A DNA stretch of 64,000 bases from Legionella sp. (GTDB taxonomy: Bacteria > Pseudomonadota > Gammaproteobacteria > Legionellales > Legionellaceae), in the NCBI GenBank assembly GCA_031291095.1, contig JARLJR010000053.1, positions 37,548 through 101,547 of the forward strand, read 5' to 3'. The position numbers and the translations under genes are program-made. Below are positions 39,701-48,000 of this stretch, piece after piece. Position 1 is the stretch's first letter, and each line of letters opens with the position of its first letter. The notes under the pieces were generated by a model. The model saw only the letters and a list, made by a program, of their open reading frames with translations. It had not been told where the DNA came from and did not search any database.

Positions 39701-42700
39701 CGTGCCGTACAAGCCATCCGTTATGGCGAATGCGAGGTCGCTGTTGCCGGTGGGGTGAGTTTAATGCTCAACCCCGATACCCTGGTGGTAACCAGCCAAC
39801 TAGGGGCACTTTCTGCCGATGGTCGTTGCAAAACCTTTGATAAATCAGCCAATGGTTATGTCAAAGGCGAAGGAGTTGGCAGTATTTTACTTAAACCCTT
39901 AGCGCAAGCACGACGAGATGGGGACCATATTTATGCAGTAATCAAGGCTTCGGCGGTGAATCATGGCGGCAAAGCGCAATCCTTAACTGCCCCTAATGCT
40001 AAGGCGCAAAGTGAATTACTGATCAATGCCTACACCCAGGCCAATATTAGTCCCGAAACCATCAGCTATATTGAAACCCATGGCACCGGTACCGCCTTGG
40101 GCGATCCGGCAGAGATTGAAGGGCTCAAACTGGCATTCGCAAGCCTGTTAGGCCCGCAAACAAAGCCAGGCAGTATTGGGCTGGGCTCGGTAAAAACGAA
40201 TATTGGCCATTTGGAACCTGCCTCAGGAATTGCCGGCTTGATGAAATTAATTCTGGCGATGACCCATGAGCAATTGCCAGGTCTCTTGCACTTACACGAA
40301 TTAAATCCCTTTATTAATTTGGCGGATAGCCCATTCTACATTGCTCAAGAGGCACAGCGCTGGTCACGCAGCCAAAATGCTGCTGGTCAGGAAATACCAC
40401 TGCGCGCAGGGGTTAGCTCTTTTGGGTTTGGTGGCACGAATGCCCATGTGGTATTGGAGGAAGGCCGTCCTCATCAACAAGTTATCGAGCTACACCAAGC
40501 AAAACCTTATTACTTGCTGACCTTATCAGCAAAACAGGCGCCAAGCTTACAACACAAGATCAAGGCGTTAAAACACTGGCTGGAGCAACAGCAAAACCCA
40601 GTATCCTTAAGTGCATTAAGTTTTACCCTCAATCTAGGTAGAGCGCATTTCTTGCATCGTTGTGCCTTAGTCGTGGCTTCTGTGGAGGAGTTATTAGCCG
40701 CTCTCAACAGCTTAAATAATGAGGAAGTTCCTGAGTTTTGCCTATTAAATGAAGGACAAACCTACTCCATGCAGGGCCCGGTCTTACATGAGGTTTATCA
40801 AGCCACTCTCAACGCCTTGCAGCACATGGATGATCCAAGTCAATATCGCCATAAGCTATTTATTTTAGCGGACTTATATACGAAGCATTACCCCATTGAT
40901 TGGTCCATCCTCTATGCCGGGGAGCCCAAACAACGTATTGCCTCCTTGCCCGCCTATCCTTTTGTGAAACAACGCTATTGGTATGATTTGGAATTGCAGC
41001 CAGCAACAACGGTCAGCCAAACCCGGCCTCTGGTGGTAAATAATTTAGCCGCTAGCGACCTTAACAGCTGGGCACTGAGCTACTTAAGCCAAATATTTGC
41101 AGAAAAACTACGTACCAATCCCGAACTCATCGATGCAAATGAAACCTATGAGGTTTATGGGGTTGATTCACTTATTGGTTTGGAAATTACCAACCGCTTG
41201 GAAAAAGACTTTGGCAGCCTGCCTAAAACCTTACTGTATGAGCGCAATCGTCTTAAGGATTTGGCTACCTATTTTGTAAAAAAACACCGCGAGCAACTAA
41301 TTGCCTTAGGAGCGAGTGAAACCGCAGCACTGACTGTAGAAATACCAGCAGCTCCAATTGCCCAGGCCCCTATAAGCACGCCGGTAACACCAACAACCAG
41401 CTCGCGCGATATTGCCATCATTGGTTTAAGTGGTACCTTCCCCATGGCAAACACCATGGATGAATTTTGGCAAAATTTAAGTTCCGGACGTGATTGCGTG
41501 GGTGAAGTACCTAGCGATCGTTGGGATTATAAACAATATCCGGTGCTGATTGGTGGTAAAGAACAATACCTCCCCCATGGCGGATTCATCCCCGATGTGG
41601 ATAAATTTGACCCCTTATTCTTTAATATTTCCCCTCGTGATGCAGGATTAATGGATCCGCAAGAACGTTTATTCATGCAGTCTGTTTGGTCAACCCTAGA
41701 GGATGCCGGTTATACCCGGGAGAGGTTAAAGTACCGCACCAACAGTGCAGTGGGTGTCTTTGCCGGGGTTACCTATAATTTCTATCCTTTATTTATTGCC
41801 GAAGAATGGCAAAAGGGCAATCAAGTTCCCTTAGATATTCAATCCTTCTCGATTGCCAATCGCATTTCCTACTTCCTGGACATCAATGGCCCTAGCTTTG
41901 TGGTAGATACTGCCTGTTCGTCGTCACTTGCAGCCATTCATTTAGCCTGTGAAAGTATTTTACGCGGTGAATGTGCAATGGCCCTTGCCGGCGGGGTAAA
42001 TTTATCCTTACATCCAAGTAAATATCATTTCTTGGGCAGCTTCAATTTTATGTCTGAAGAAGGGCGTTGCACCAGCTTTGCCGAAGGCGGCACCGGCTAT
42101 GTGCCTTCCGAAGGGGTAGGCTCCGTCTTGCTAAAACCTTTGGATGAGGCCCTTGCTGATAATGATACGATTTATGGCGTCATTAAAGGCAGCAGCATGA
42201 ATCATGGTGGGAAAACCAGTGGCTATACGGTACCCAATCCCAATGCCCAGGCCGCGGTGATTTTGCAAGCCCTAAAGACAGCCAATATTAACCCACGTAC
42301 CATCTCCTATATTGAAGCGCATGGTACAGGAACCTCCTTAGGTGACCCAATCGAGATTCGCGGCTTACAAGACGCCTTTGAAACCTTTAGCCAAGACACA
42401 CAATATTGCGCTATTGGTTCGGTTAAATCGAATATTGGTCACTTGGAGTCTGCAGCAGGAATTTCCCAATTAGCAAAAGTATTACTGCAAATGCGCCATC
42501 AACAATTGGCACCCAGTCTGCATGCAGAGCAATTAAATCCCTTTATCGATTTCCAAAACTCCCCCTTCTATGTGCAACGTGAGCTTAAAGACTGGACACC
42601 CGAGAATAATATGGCACGTCGGGCGGGATTAAGCTCCTTTGGTGCGGGTGGTGCCAATGTGCATATGATTGTTGAGGAATACCAAGCGAACACTCCGCCA

Positions 42701-45088
42701 ACCACTACCAATACCGGGCCCTACCTTTTTGTACTCTCGGCATTAAATGCAGATCGACTCAATGCACGTGTACAACAAATGCAACAGTATTTGCAAAACA
42801 ATCCTCATACGGATGCGCCCGGATGGCTGCAAAATGCGTGCTACACCTTACAAGTAGGCCGTGAAGCGATGACCGCTCGACTTGCCATTGTTGCCGCGAC
42901 CAAGACCGAGTTGCTTGCCGCCCTGGCGCATTATCCACAAACAGCTCCTAATATGTGGATCAATCTGCAAGCCGCCAATAGCATGCCGCCTGCCGACCTA
43001 GTGGCTTTAATGCAAGAGGCGCGCCATGCGGAATTAGCCCAACATTGGGTTGCAGGTGTTAAAATCGATTGGCAGCAGCTGTATGTTCAAGAATGCCGAC
43101 AAATCGTTTCTTTGCCAACCTATCCCTTTACTAAACGTCGTTGCTGGATTCCTACCCGTGAGGTTGAAGCGCCTGCTATTGCGCCCGTAACGGCTCCTTC
43201 CATTGCAGCCCCCGTAATTACAGCGCCTTCAACGTTCGATGCGCAAGAGTGGCTCTACGCCACCCATTGGGAAAAAAATCCCCTTGCAGCAACGAAGGAC
43301 AGCAAGATTCCTGCGGGAAAATGGTTAATCTTTAGCGATCAAGAGTTAGGTTTGCTCTTGCAAGAAGAACTAGGGGCTACGAGCTGTATTTATTGTTTTC
43401 CCGGCGAACAATATAGTAAACACAGCGAACAAGTGTATTACATTAACCCGGAGCAAAAAGCAGAGTACGAGCTCCTTTTTGCGGCCATTCATCAAGAACA
43501 TGCCCAGCAATTGCAAGGGGTTATTTATTTGAATAATCGAGCCTCAAGCGACCCGACTTTGGCCTTATTCTATTTATTTAAAGCGATGATTCAGCATACT
43601 TGGTCGGCCCAATTAATATTCACCCTGGCCTCTCAAGAAGCACAGCAAGTAAACGACTCCGACCGTGTCGATATGTGGCAGCATCCACTCTGGTCCATGA
43701 CTCGCATTTTTGCCGCCGAACAAGCAAATTATCAGGTGCTCCTCTTAGACCTGGATGCCAAAGCCAGCCTCCGCCAAAATGCGCAGAGCCTGGTTAAAGA
43801 ACTTAGTGTACTGCAAGCCAATCAAAACCATATTGCCTATCGCGAGCAGGAGCGTTATAGCATTCGTTTTAGCACCGAATCATTGCCCGCTCACTTGCCG
43901 GCATGGACCCCACCGGTCGCAGCCTTAATTACCGGTGGATTGGGAGCTCTGGGTTATGAAGTAGCCGAATATGTTGTGGCGCAAGGAACACGCTTTGTCT
44001 TACTGACAGGAGCAACCAAATTGTCGGCACAAACTACCGAAAAAAATACCTTGCTGCAGCAATTGGCAGCCAAGGGAGTCCAGGTGAAATATGCTGCCGT
44101 CGATGTGGCTGATCAAGAAAAAATGTACCAACTTATCCAGGAAACGGAAAAAGCCTGGCAGCAGCAAATTGATGGCGTGTTTCATTTAGCCGGCGTCACT
44201 ACTGATAATGTACCAATTGCGGAGATGGAAGAAAGCCTGTGGCGTGAAGTACTCAAGGTTAAGGTTCAAGGCGCCCTGGTTTTACATGAACTATTCATGC
44301 AGGCTCCCTTATCAAGCTTTGTGTTATTTTCGTCGATTGCCGCAGTACCTCATTTTGGCATGGCCGGGCTTAGCGCCTATGCCGTTGCCAATGAGTTTCT
44401 CAGCGGTCTGGCACTCTATCGCCGCAGCCTGCAATTACCCGCCTTAAGCATTAACTGGGTCGCCTGGTCAGAAAAGGGCATGAGCCATCGTCATAATCAT
44501 GATGCCTTTTTAGATGCGGTGGGCATGGCTTCCTTAAGTATTAAAGATGGCATAAGCCTTCTGGATACGCTGCTACGAAGTAATCCTGCGGAAGTCACCG
44601 TATGTAAGATGCAGTGGAAAAAGTTTTTCCAAGTGAATGCGACCGCGAAGCAATTGGACTTTTTTGCTCCTTTTGCAGCTGAATATGCGCCAAGCAATCA
44701 AACAGCCGTGGTTTCTAACCTCAATCCAGAACAAATCGCGGCCTTGGTTCTGCAACTCTTTGCCAACGTTTTAGCGCTGGAGCAGGATGAAATCGATGCC
44801 GAAGCTCCTTTTGAGCAGTACGGCATGGACTCCATTACCGGCATTAGTTACACCGAACAATTAGGCGCTCATTTCCCGGATGTAGTCTCACCGATGGATT
44901 TATATCGCTATCCTACGCTGAAGCAATTAACCGCGTACATCATGCAACGCGTACAGCTTGATACCTCATCAACGCCCCCCCCGGCTTTGGCAGATGAAGA
45001 GGAGTTAAACCTGGATCAGCTGGATTATGCCCAATTAAATGAACTTCTCGAAGCAGAATTAAAAGAGCTGGAGTTGGCTTATGACTGA
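30791..45088 (+). CDS. Trans-AT polyketide synthase, loading module plus four extension modules
   Basis: 4765-residue assembly-line protein with no AT domain. Order (carrier or active residue): acyl-AMP ligase 1-560 (YTSGSTSAPKAA), ACP1 Ser588; KS1 645-1066 (Cys803), DH 1213-1490 (His1247, Asp1410), KR1 about 1690-1850 (Tyr1841), ACP2 Ser1991; KS2 from 2077 (Cys2245, in DTMCSSS rather than DTACSSS), ACP3 Ser2720; KS3 from 2792 (Cys2962), ACP4 Ser3460; KS4 from 3539 (Cys3709), KR2 about 4375-4545, ACP5 Ser4681. Each KS is followed by a linker ending in a YPFxKxRYW-like motif, the usual trans-AT docking site. Modules 2 and 3 lack any reducing domain. The C terminus is an acidic helix for docking to the next protein, whose start overlaps by 8 nt. 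An in-frame TTG at 30740 is open, but the ATG at 30791 matches the ligase N terminus. Predicted role: activate an aryl acid and add four malonyl units. Confidence 0.95.
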   Translation: MHNIVTVLKNRAQKSPTQNALLYLEDGQYETPWLSYGELDQRARAIAAYLQTQNRAENRVILLFPTGTEFTASLIGCWYAGAIAVPVPCPKVEDLDKHLALFHSIADDAEATIVLTTETYRQALEAVVNKEVLVLASDTLDLNTAANYQTFPLTDESIAYLQYTSGSTSAPKAAIITHGNLKHSLSQTIKAWHYTNKSVTLNWAPHTHVYGLVCGLLVPLYHGSPAIIMAPAAFIQKPALWLKAISKYRASHGGGPNFGYDLCIRDISETELAELDLKQWNVAVNGGEIVQQKTLSAFAAKFQACGFSLTQFSSAYGMSEVSGAIAVTYGQKPTNGQQRVSSGKLLGGLHAIAVDPENGLPVAAGEIGEIWLSGKSVVPGYWRRPDETSDVFNAQVPGDKLHYFKTGDLGFISGNELYLTGRLKEVMVIHGKKYYPLDFEITIAETLKKFQLNLPQIVFSTDIAGQEKIIVVQELDANSDSALGQSIQDAIHHSLMRHHGVDVHEVLLTPQGAIPRTGSGKLQRRKCQQAFDAKTLTKLHTNNRPQNVIEQNDDLLKTHFSSLVAKVLQLTSDQIDLHKPLSRYAFDSINIIQLVSQLNEHYKLNLSPAALYEYATLAEFFADVLANQAEAPAVNTSQHQPDASTDIAIIGMSGTFPKASDVDALWNNLYQAKDCISEVPASRWDWRNLTVQWGGFMESVDQFDASFFNISPREAELIDPQQRLFLQTVWKTIEDAGYNSSAIAAIKTGLFVGVFNHDYAELLQQNEVMDAYLTTGTMNSMIANRISYFLNLRGPSEAIDTACSSSLVAIHQAVNAILQGDCELAIAGGVNTLLTPTSFISAHKAGMLSEDGRCKTFDKHANGYVRGEGVGAILLKKLTNALADGDHIYGVIKGTAINHGGHANSLTAPNPNAQAEVIVAACQRAQVPVNSINYIETHGTGTPLGDPIEINGLKKAFQQLAKEQQLAELPQGYCGLGSVKTHIGHLESAAGVTGVIKILLSMHHQLVPANLHLQELNPYIEIKDSPFYILEQPMPWPKTPDQSPRRAGVSSFGFGGANAHVILEESPPRKNSAAAKPVAPYLITLSAMTSVALQQRMADLLNWLQRQSIPPCMAALSYTLNVGRQHFDKRFAVIVEHVAELTELLQFILSDTDATHNLSVSKHPPTLVEQRDAYLRGTSIDWQQLYGAYQERISLPSYPFAKESHWVEKKSKARPGLHPLIDENISTLNAPAFSKQFTGNEFYLSNHQVHNESVLPGVVCLEMARVAADLILINQGVVTSLSQIFWKKPIKATDLAQSLQIHLTPEDEGISFVLSNPEKTQEYVSGQIHYQAEKPLPPISTLDLQQLLLTLPKQQSTEEIYTYFKQSGLVYGPEFQVIQSLHYDEDHLLAKLSLPNAKTAELGLYPSLFDGIFHSTQALLKNRHALYLPFALEQMDIYANLPETCYVYAHLTSEANEEQFPSFELQVTDRDGALLLVITGFTLCALDTKKSEATLGYYQPVWQEAPLTAAAATAVKSILILGSNQATIKSIQTQFAQQTSSQLIENYHVSKIKGNAEPLPEYILLALEEHDETNLPIAMMIQKHLAQTYYLLHSLVAEVVKLKPEHQVQILCISKGGSIFARALAGLAKSLYLEQPRIACRIIEMHDFQMLAQELGQDAIQVRYDQQNRRYINTYAPLPAPIEAAPVPQLKQAGVYLITGGMGGLGYLLAQHLAIHYQARLVLSGRSSLVSAQLKQITELEQQGASVLYVQADVSRADEAQALIRQAKQHFGAINGIIHAAGITQDGFISQKTTEEMAAVLAPKVQGACYLHAATSKESLDFFAVFSSVASIFGNAGQSDYAYANCFLDEFVHEREQQKSHGHCSGLSLSINWPFWEEGGMTLAPEYLHELERSLGIVSLSSAQGLAAFVHALEHTDTQCIVLPGYQNQLIQALQSHARIAKTSAKSTAATSPELHTQTEALLKTLIAETLKLAPEQLDKDLAFEHYGIDSLMIIQLNQRLEREFSALPKTLFFEYQNLAALTDYFVTHHAQQLAQRLNTTSPLIQEKTQGASLAIPTKRLQLASGKKAATSIAKDDIAIIGISGRFPQAQNLAEFWENLQAGKDCITEIPSERWDLLNYFDTDKEALGKTYSKWGGFLSDVDKFDPLFFNISPREAAIMDPQERLFLETAWQTIEDAGYVREQLAGSKVGVYVGVMYGEYQLFAAEYQETQQFAPTNSVFASIANRVSYFFDFHGPSIALDTMCSSSLTAIHLACQSLREGECQLALAGGVNLSLHPNKYLLLSHGKFLASDGHCRSFGEGGDGYVPGEAVGAVLLKPLSLALQDGDAIYAVIKGSQLNHGGKTNGYTVPNPNAQAELIAATYQQANIQPSMVSYVEAHGTGTSLGDPIEIAGLNKVFKHDEHSQYALGSVKANIGHCEAAAGIAALAKVVLQLQHQRLVPSILSKSLNSNIDWSSTPFTVQQSLSEWPAAQQGPRIAGISSFGAGGANAHLILAEAPSKPTSASKAKSHYLLTLSAKTEAALKQRITDLGHWLEHNPAAHLEQVSYTLNAGRSHFDCRCALVASSVNEAMQLLQQIDAPTLPTHLFMQLQGKSKTEVIGNTIIPMLMQQLASGQQYQDNLLALAKFYVDGYALDWQQVHAHEARQKIALPTYPFAKERYWYSDAEQLAVLAEPQAVLYSETLNEKVHAFLIRQVSQLLNIAPQRLVTEKSLGEYGMDSVHFIELAKRISEHYNAEFTPAVFYTHSSILEIGQYIMAQFPETATQAHQSVAPLPSKVYTPKARQFKQEPSHDIAIIGIHGLFPQSADLASFWQHLLDGHDLVTEVPQERWDWRTHYGDSTQHPNKSNSKWGGFIKDMDQFDAAFFNLSAREANLMDPQHRLFLESVWKTIEDAGYNPLELGSAKVGVFAGVEFSEYQTLIAKQQKDFHGFIATGNSHSMLANRVSYFFNFQGPSEAVDTACSSSLVAIHRAVQAIRYGECEVAVAGGVSLMLNPDTLVVTSQLGALSADGRCKTFDKSANGYVKGEGVGSILLKPLAQARRDGDHIYAVIKASAVNHGGKAQSLTAPNAKAQSELLINAYTQANISPETISYIETHGTGTALGDPAEIEGLKLAFASLLGPQTKPGSIGLGSVKTNIGHLEPASGIAGLMKLILAMTHEQLPGLLHLHELNPFINLADSPFYIAQEAQRWSRSQNAAGQEIPLRAGVSSFGFGGTNAHVVLEEGRPHQQVIELHQAKPYYLLTLSAKQAPSLQHKIKALKHWLEQQQNPVSLSALSFTLNLGRAHFLHRCALVVASVEELLAALNSLNNEEVPEFCLLNEGQTYSMQGPVLHEVYQATLNALQHMDDPSQYRHKLFILADLYTKHYPIDWSILYAGEPKQRIASLPAYPFVKQRYWYDLELQPATTVSQTRPLVVNNLAASDLNSWALSYLSQIFAEKLRTNPELIDANETYEVYGVDSLIGLEITNRLEKDFGSLPKTLLYERNRLKDLATYFVKKHREQLIALGASETAALTVEIPAAPIAQAPISTPVTPTTSSRDIAIIGLSGTFPMANTMDEFWQNLSSGRDCVGEVPSDRWDYKQYPVLIGGKEQYLPHGGFIPDVDKFDPLFFNISPRDAGLMDPQERLFMQSVWSTLEDAGYTRERLKYRTNSAVGVFAGVTYNFYPLFIAEEWQKGNQVPLDIQSFSIANRISYFLDINGPSFVVDTACSSSLAAIHLACESILRGECAMALAGGVNLSLHPSKYHFLGSFNFMSEEGRCTSFAEGGTGYVPSEGVGSVLLKPLDEALADNDTIYGVIKGSSMNHGGKTSGYTVPNPNAQAAVILQALKTANINPRTISYIEAHGTGTSLGDPIEIRGLQDAFETFSQDTQYCAIGSVKSNIGHLESAAGISQLAKVLLQMRHQQLAPSLHAEQLNPFIDFQNSPFYVQRELKDWTPENNMARRAGLSSFGAGGANVHMIVEEYQANTPPTTTNTGPYLFVLSALNADRLNARVQQMQQYLQNNPHTDAPGWLQNACYTLQVGREAMTARLAIVAATKTELLAALAHYPQTAPNMWINLQAANSMPPADLVALMQEARHAELAQHWVAGVKIDWQQLYVQECRQIVSLPTYPFTKRRCWIPTREVEAPAIAPVTAPSIAAPVITAPSTFDAQEWLYATHWEKNPLAATKDSKIPAGKWLIFSDQELGLLLQEELGATSCIYCFPGEQYSKHSEQVYYINPEQKAEYELLFAAIHQEHAQQLQGVIYLNNRASSDPTLALFYLFKAMIQHTWSAQLIFTLASQEAQQVNDSDRVDMWQHPLWSMTRIFAAEQANYQVLLLDLDAKASLRQNAQSLVKELSVLQANQNHIAYREQERYSIRFSTESLPAHLPAWTPPVAALITGGLGALGYEVAEYVVAQGTRFVLLTGATKLSAQTTEKNTLLQQLAAKGVQVKYAAVDVADQEKMYQLIQETEKAWQQQIDGVFHLAGVTTDNVPIAEMEESLWREVLKVKVQGALVLHELFMQAPLSSFVLFSSIAAVPHFGMAGLSAYAVANEFLSGLALYRRSLQLPALSINWVAWSEKGMSHRHNHDAFLDAVGMASLSIKDGISLLDTLLRSNPAEVTVCKMQWKKFFQVNATAKQLDFFAPFAAEYAPSNQTAVVSNLNPEQIAALVLQLFANVLALEQDEIDAEAPFEQYGMDSITGISYTEQLGAHFPDVVSPMDLYRYPTLKQLTAYIMQRVQLDTSSTPPPALADEEELNLDQLDYAQLNELLEAELKELELAYD

Positions 45089-48000
45089 TACGACGACCTT
45101 AAAAAATGCATTGCTGATGATCAAAAAGCTGAAAAAGAAACTGCAAGAGCAGCAGGAAAAGCTATTTGATCCGATTGCCATTATTGGCATGAGTTGCCGT
45201 CTGCCACAAGCGCAGAACCTCCATGAGTTTTGGGATTTATTAAATCAAGGTAAAAACATTATTACCCCCATCCCAGATGAGCGTTGGGAATTACTCAAAG
45301 AAACCCAGGAAAAAGCTCAACGTAATCCCAACTTAGCCTATTGGGGCGGTTATTTAGCGGATATCGATGCCTTTGATGCTTATTTTTTTGGCATTAGCCC
45401 CCGTGAAGCCTTGCGTATGGACCCACAACAACGCCTGCTCCTAGAGGTTGCTTATGAATCGCTGGAAGATGCCGGGTTAACGCTGGATAACTTAAGCGGC
45501 TCTAATACCGGCGTTTTTTCCAGTTTATATGCCAGCCAGTTTAGCCATTTACAACAGCTCGACTCCGATATGGATGCCTTACTGATTCCCACGGGAAGTG
45601 CTATCAGCATGGGAGCTAATCGGCTTTCCTACATTTTAGATTTACATGGGCCGAGTATGGTATTAGATACGGCCTGCTCTTCATCCCTTATTGCCGTACA
45701 ATTAGCCTGCTTAAACTTGCAAGCCAAACTCTGTGATCAAGCCTTGGTAAGTGCCGTTAATATTAATCTGTTACCTTCGATTCATGCGGTATTAGCGAAA
45801 GCCACCATGCTGTCCCCCACAGGGCAATGCCACACCTTTGATGCGCAAGCTGATGGCTATGTCCAAGGAGAAGGTGCTGGCGCTATTGTATTAAAACCAC
45901 TGTCACGCGCCTTGCAGGATAAGGATAAAATCTATGCGGTCATTACCGGTAGTGCCGTGAATCAAGATGGAAAAACCAATGGCCTTACAGCACCCAATGG
46001 CCTACAGCAAGAACAATTATTGCGCGATGCGTATCGCAATGCACAAACAGATCCTGCCCATATTTCTTATATCGAATGCCATGGTACCGGGACCTTTCTT
46101 GGCGACCCCATAGAGGCCCAAGCCTTAGGTGAAGTCATCGGCAAAAAACATGACGAGCAAAAACCTTGCTGGATTAGTTCGGTGAAAACTAATGTGGGAC
46201 ACTTAGAGCCGGCGGCAGGTATCATCAGCATGATCAAAACGGCCCTCATCTTAAAAAATGGGGTCATACCACCGCATCTCAATTTTCAGCAAGCAAACCC
46301 TCATATTTCTTTTGCTAAATATCATTTATCCATTCCGCAAAAACCTGAACCATTACCACGCTACGGGGAGGTTGCGGTTGCCGGAGTAAGCGGCTTTGGT
46401 TTTGGCGGAGCCAATGCCCATATCGTGTTGCATGAGTTGTCGTTAAGTGAGCAATTTGTACCAGCCCCTGAAATCAGTGGCCACCATGAATTATTTACCC
46501 TCTCAGCAAAAGATGCCGCGGCCTTAAATGATTTAATTAGCTTATGGCAAACCTACTTAAAAAATAATGCGGGCATCAACTTAGGCCAACTTTGCTATAA
46601 CGTACATTTACGCCGTACCCACTATCCACTACGACTGGCTATTATTAGTAATTCCATTACCGATTTAGCGCAAAAACTAACCACGCTGAGCACCAATCCA
46701 CAGCACCCCATTGAGGGCGTTTTTATTAATCTGGAAGCGAAAAAGAATAATAATGCAGTAAAAATCAGCGAATTTTCCGATTTAACCGCTTTAGCAACTA
46801 ACTATGTGAATCAGGCAAACATCGATTGGGGCAAATATGAGGAACAGCGTTCTTATGCGGCAATAGATTTGCCTTTATACCCCTGGCAACATAAAAAATA
46901 TTGGCCACGCCTAGGACAGGGAGCGAAACATGAGGCAGTAATAAACTACCCCCTGCGTGGCAAAATGCTAGCTTCCCCTTTATCCACTCATCAATTTGAA
47001 TTTGTCTTTGACCATCAAGCGCTGCCCGAAATTCAAGACTCATATTATGTCTTACATGCCGGCTATTACTTGGAAATGCTGGGCTATGCTGCCAAACAAC
47101 TTGCTGCGCCAGCGCAATTGCACATCCAGGAGTTAAGTTTCTCATCCCCTTTACTCGTACTCGCCGGTAAAACCGTATGGGTTCAACTTATTATTGAATC
47201 AACCAGCAACAGCCAGCCGGTAGCCTTTAGTTTTTATAGTAGTGATAGCCAAAAGAATTGGATAAAACATGCGGTTGGCACCCTGAGTCTACAGCCAGAA
47301 TCATCGCCACAGGCACTAAAAGACCAGGAATTACCCCACCAGTTCCACGGGACTGCGGAGTCTTTTTATCAACGCATTACCAATATGGGCATGCCTGCTG
47401 GCGACAGCATTCGTTGGACTCAGCAGTTCTGGACAAAAGACATGAAAATCCTGAGTGAATTACGTGCCCCCAAAACGGCTGACCGCAGTGAGCAATTTAT
47501 GCTGCAGATGCATCCTGGAATTATTGATGCCTGTATTCAAACACTCTTTTTGCTCTTACCGCAACAGCTAATGAAGCCTTATATTGCATCACAGATAGGA
47601 CAAATTGAAGTTCATCGTCATGCCATACCAAAATATATCTACACCGTCTTAAAAGAATTACACCCTGAGGGCAAAACCATTATGGGTGACTGGTATTTAT
47701 TGGATGAGCAATATCAAGTGCTGATGAAATGTACCGATTTATGCATGACGCAGCTAAACGACACCATGCAAATCGATAAGATGATGCAGATTCAGGCGCA
47801 ATTTCAATGGGATGTATCATTACCCTATGCGGAGTGCAAAACGCAACTTATCCAGTATTTAACGGAACAATTCGCCATTATTTTCGCAATGCCGGTTCCT
47901 GATGTAAATGTGCAGCTTTCCTTGCATGATTTAGGCATGGATTCATTGATGGCCTTAGCAGTAATTCGGGTTATTGAGGCGAACCTAGGGATTAATTATT

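Noticed and set aside
30791-45088. Cryptic AT domains inside the large PKS
   Set aside because: No GQGSQ or GHSxGE motif in any inter-KS region; the linkers end in trans-AT docking-type YPF motifs.
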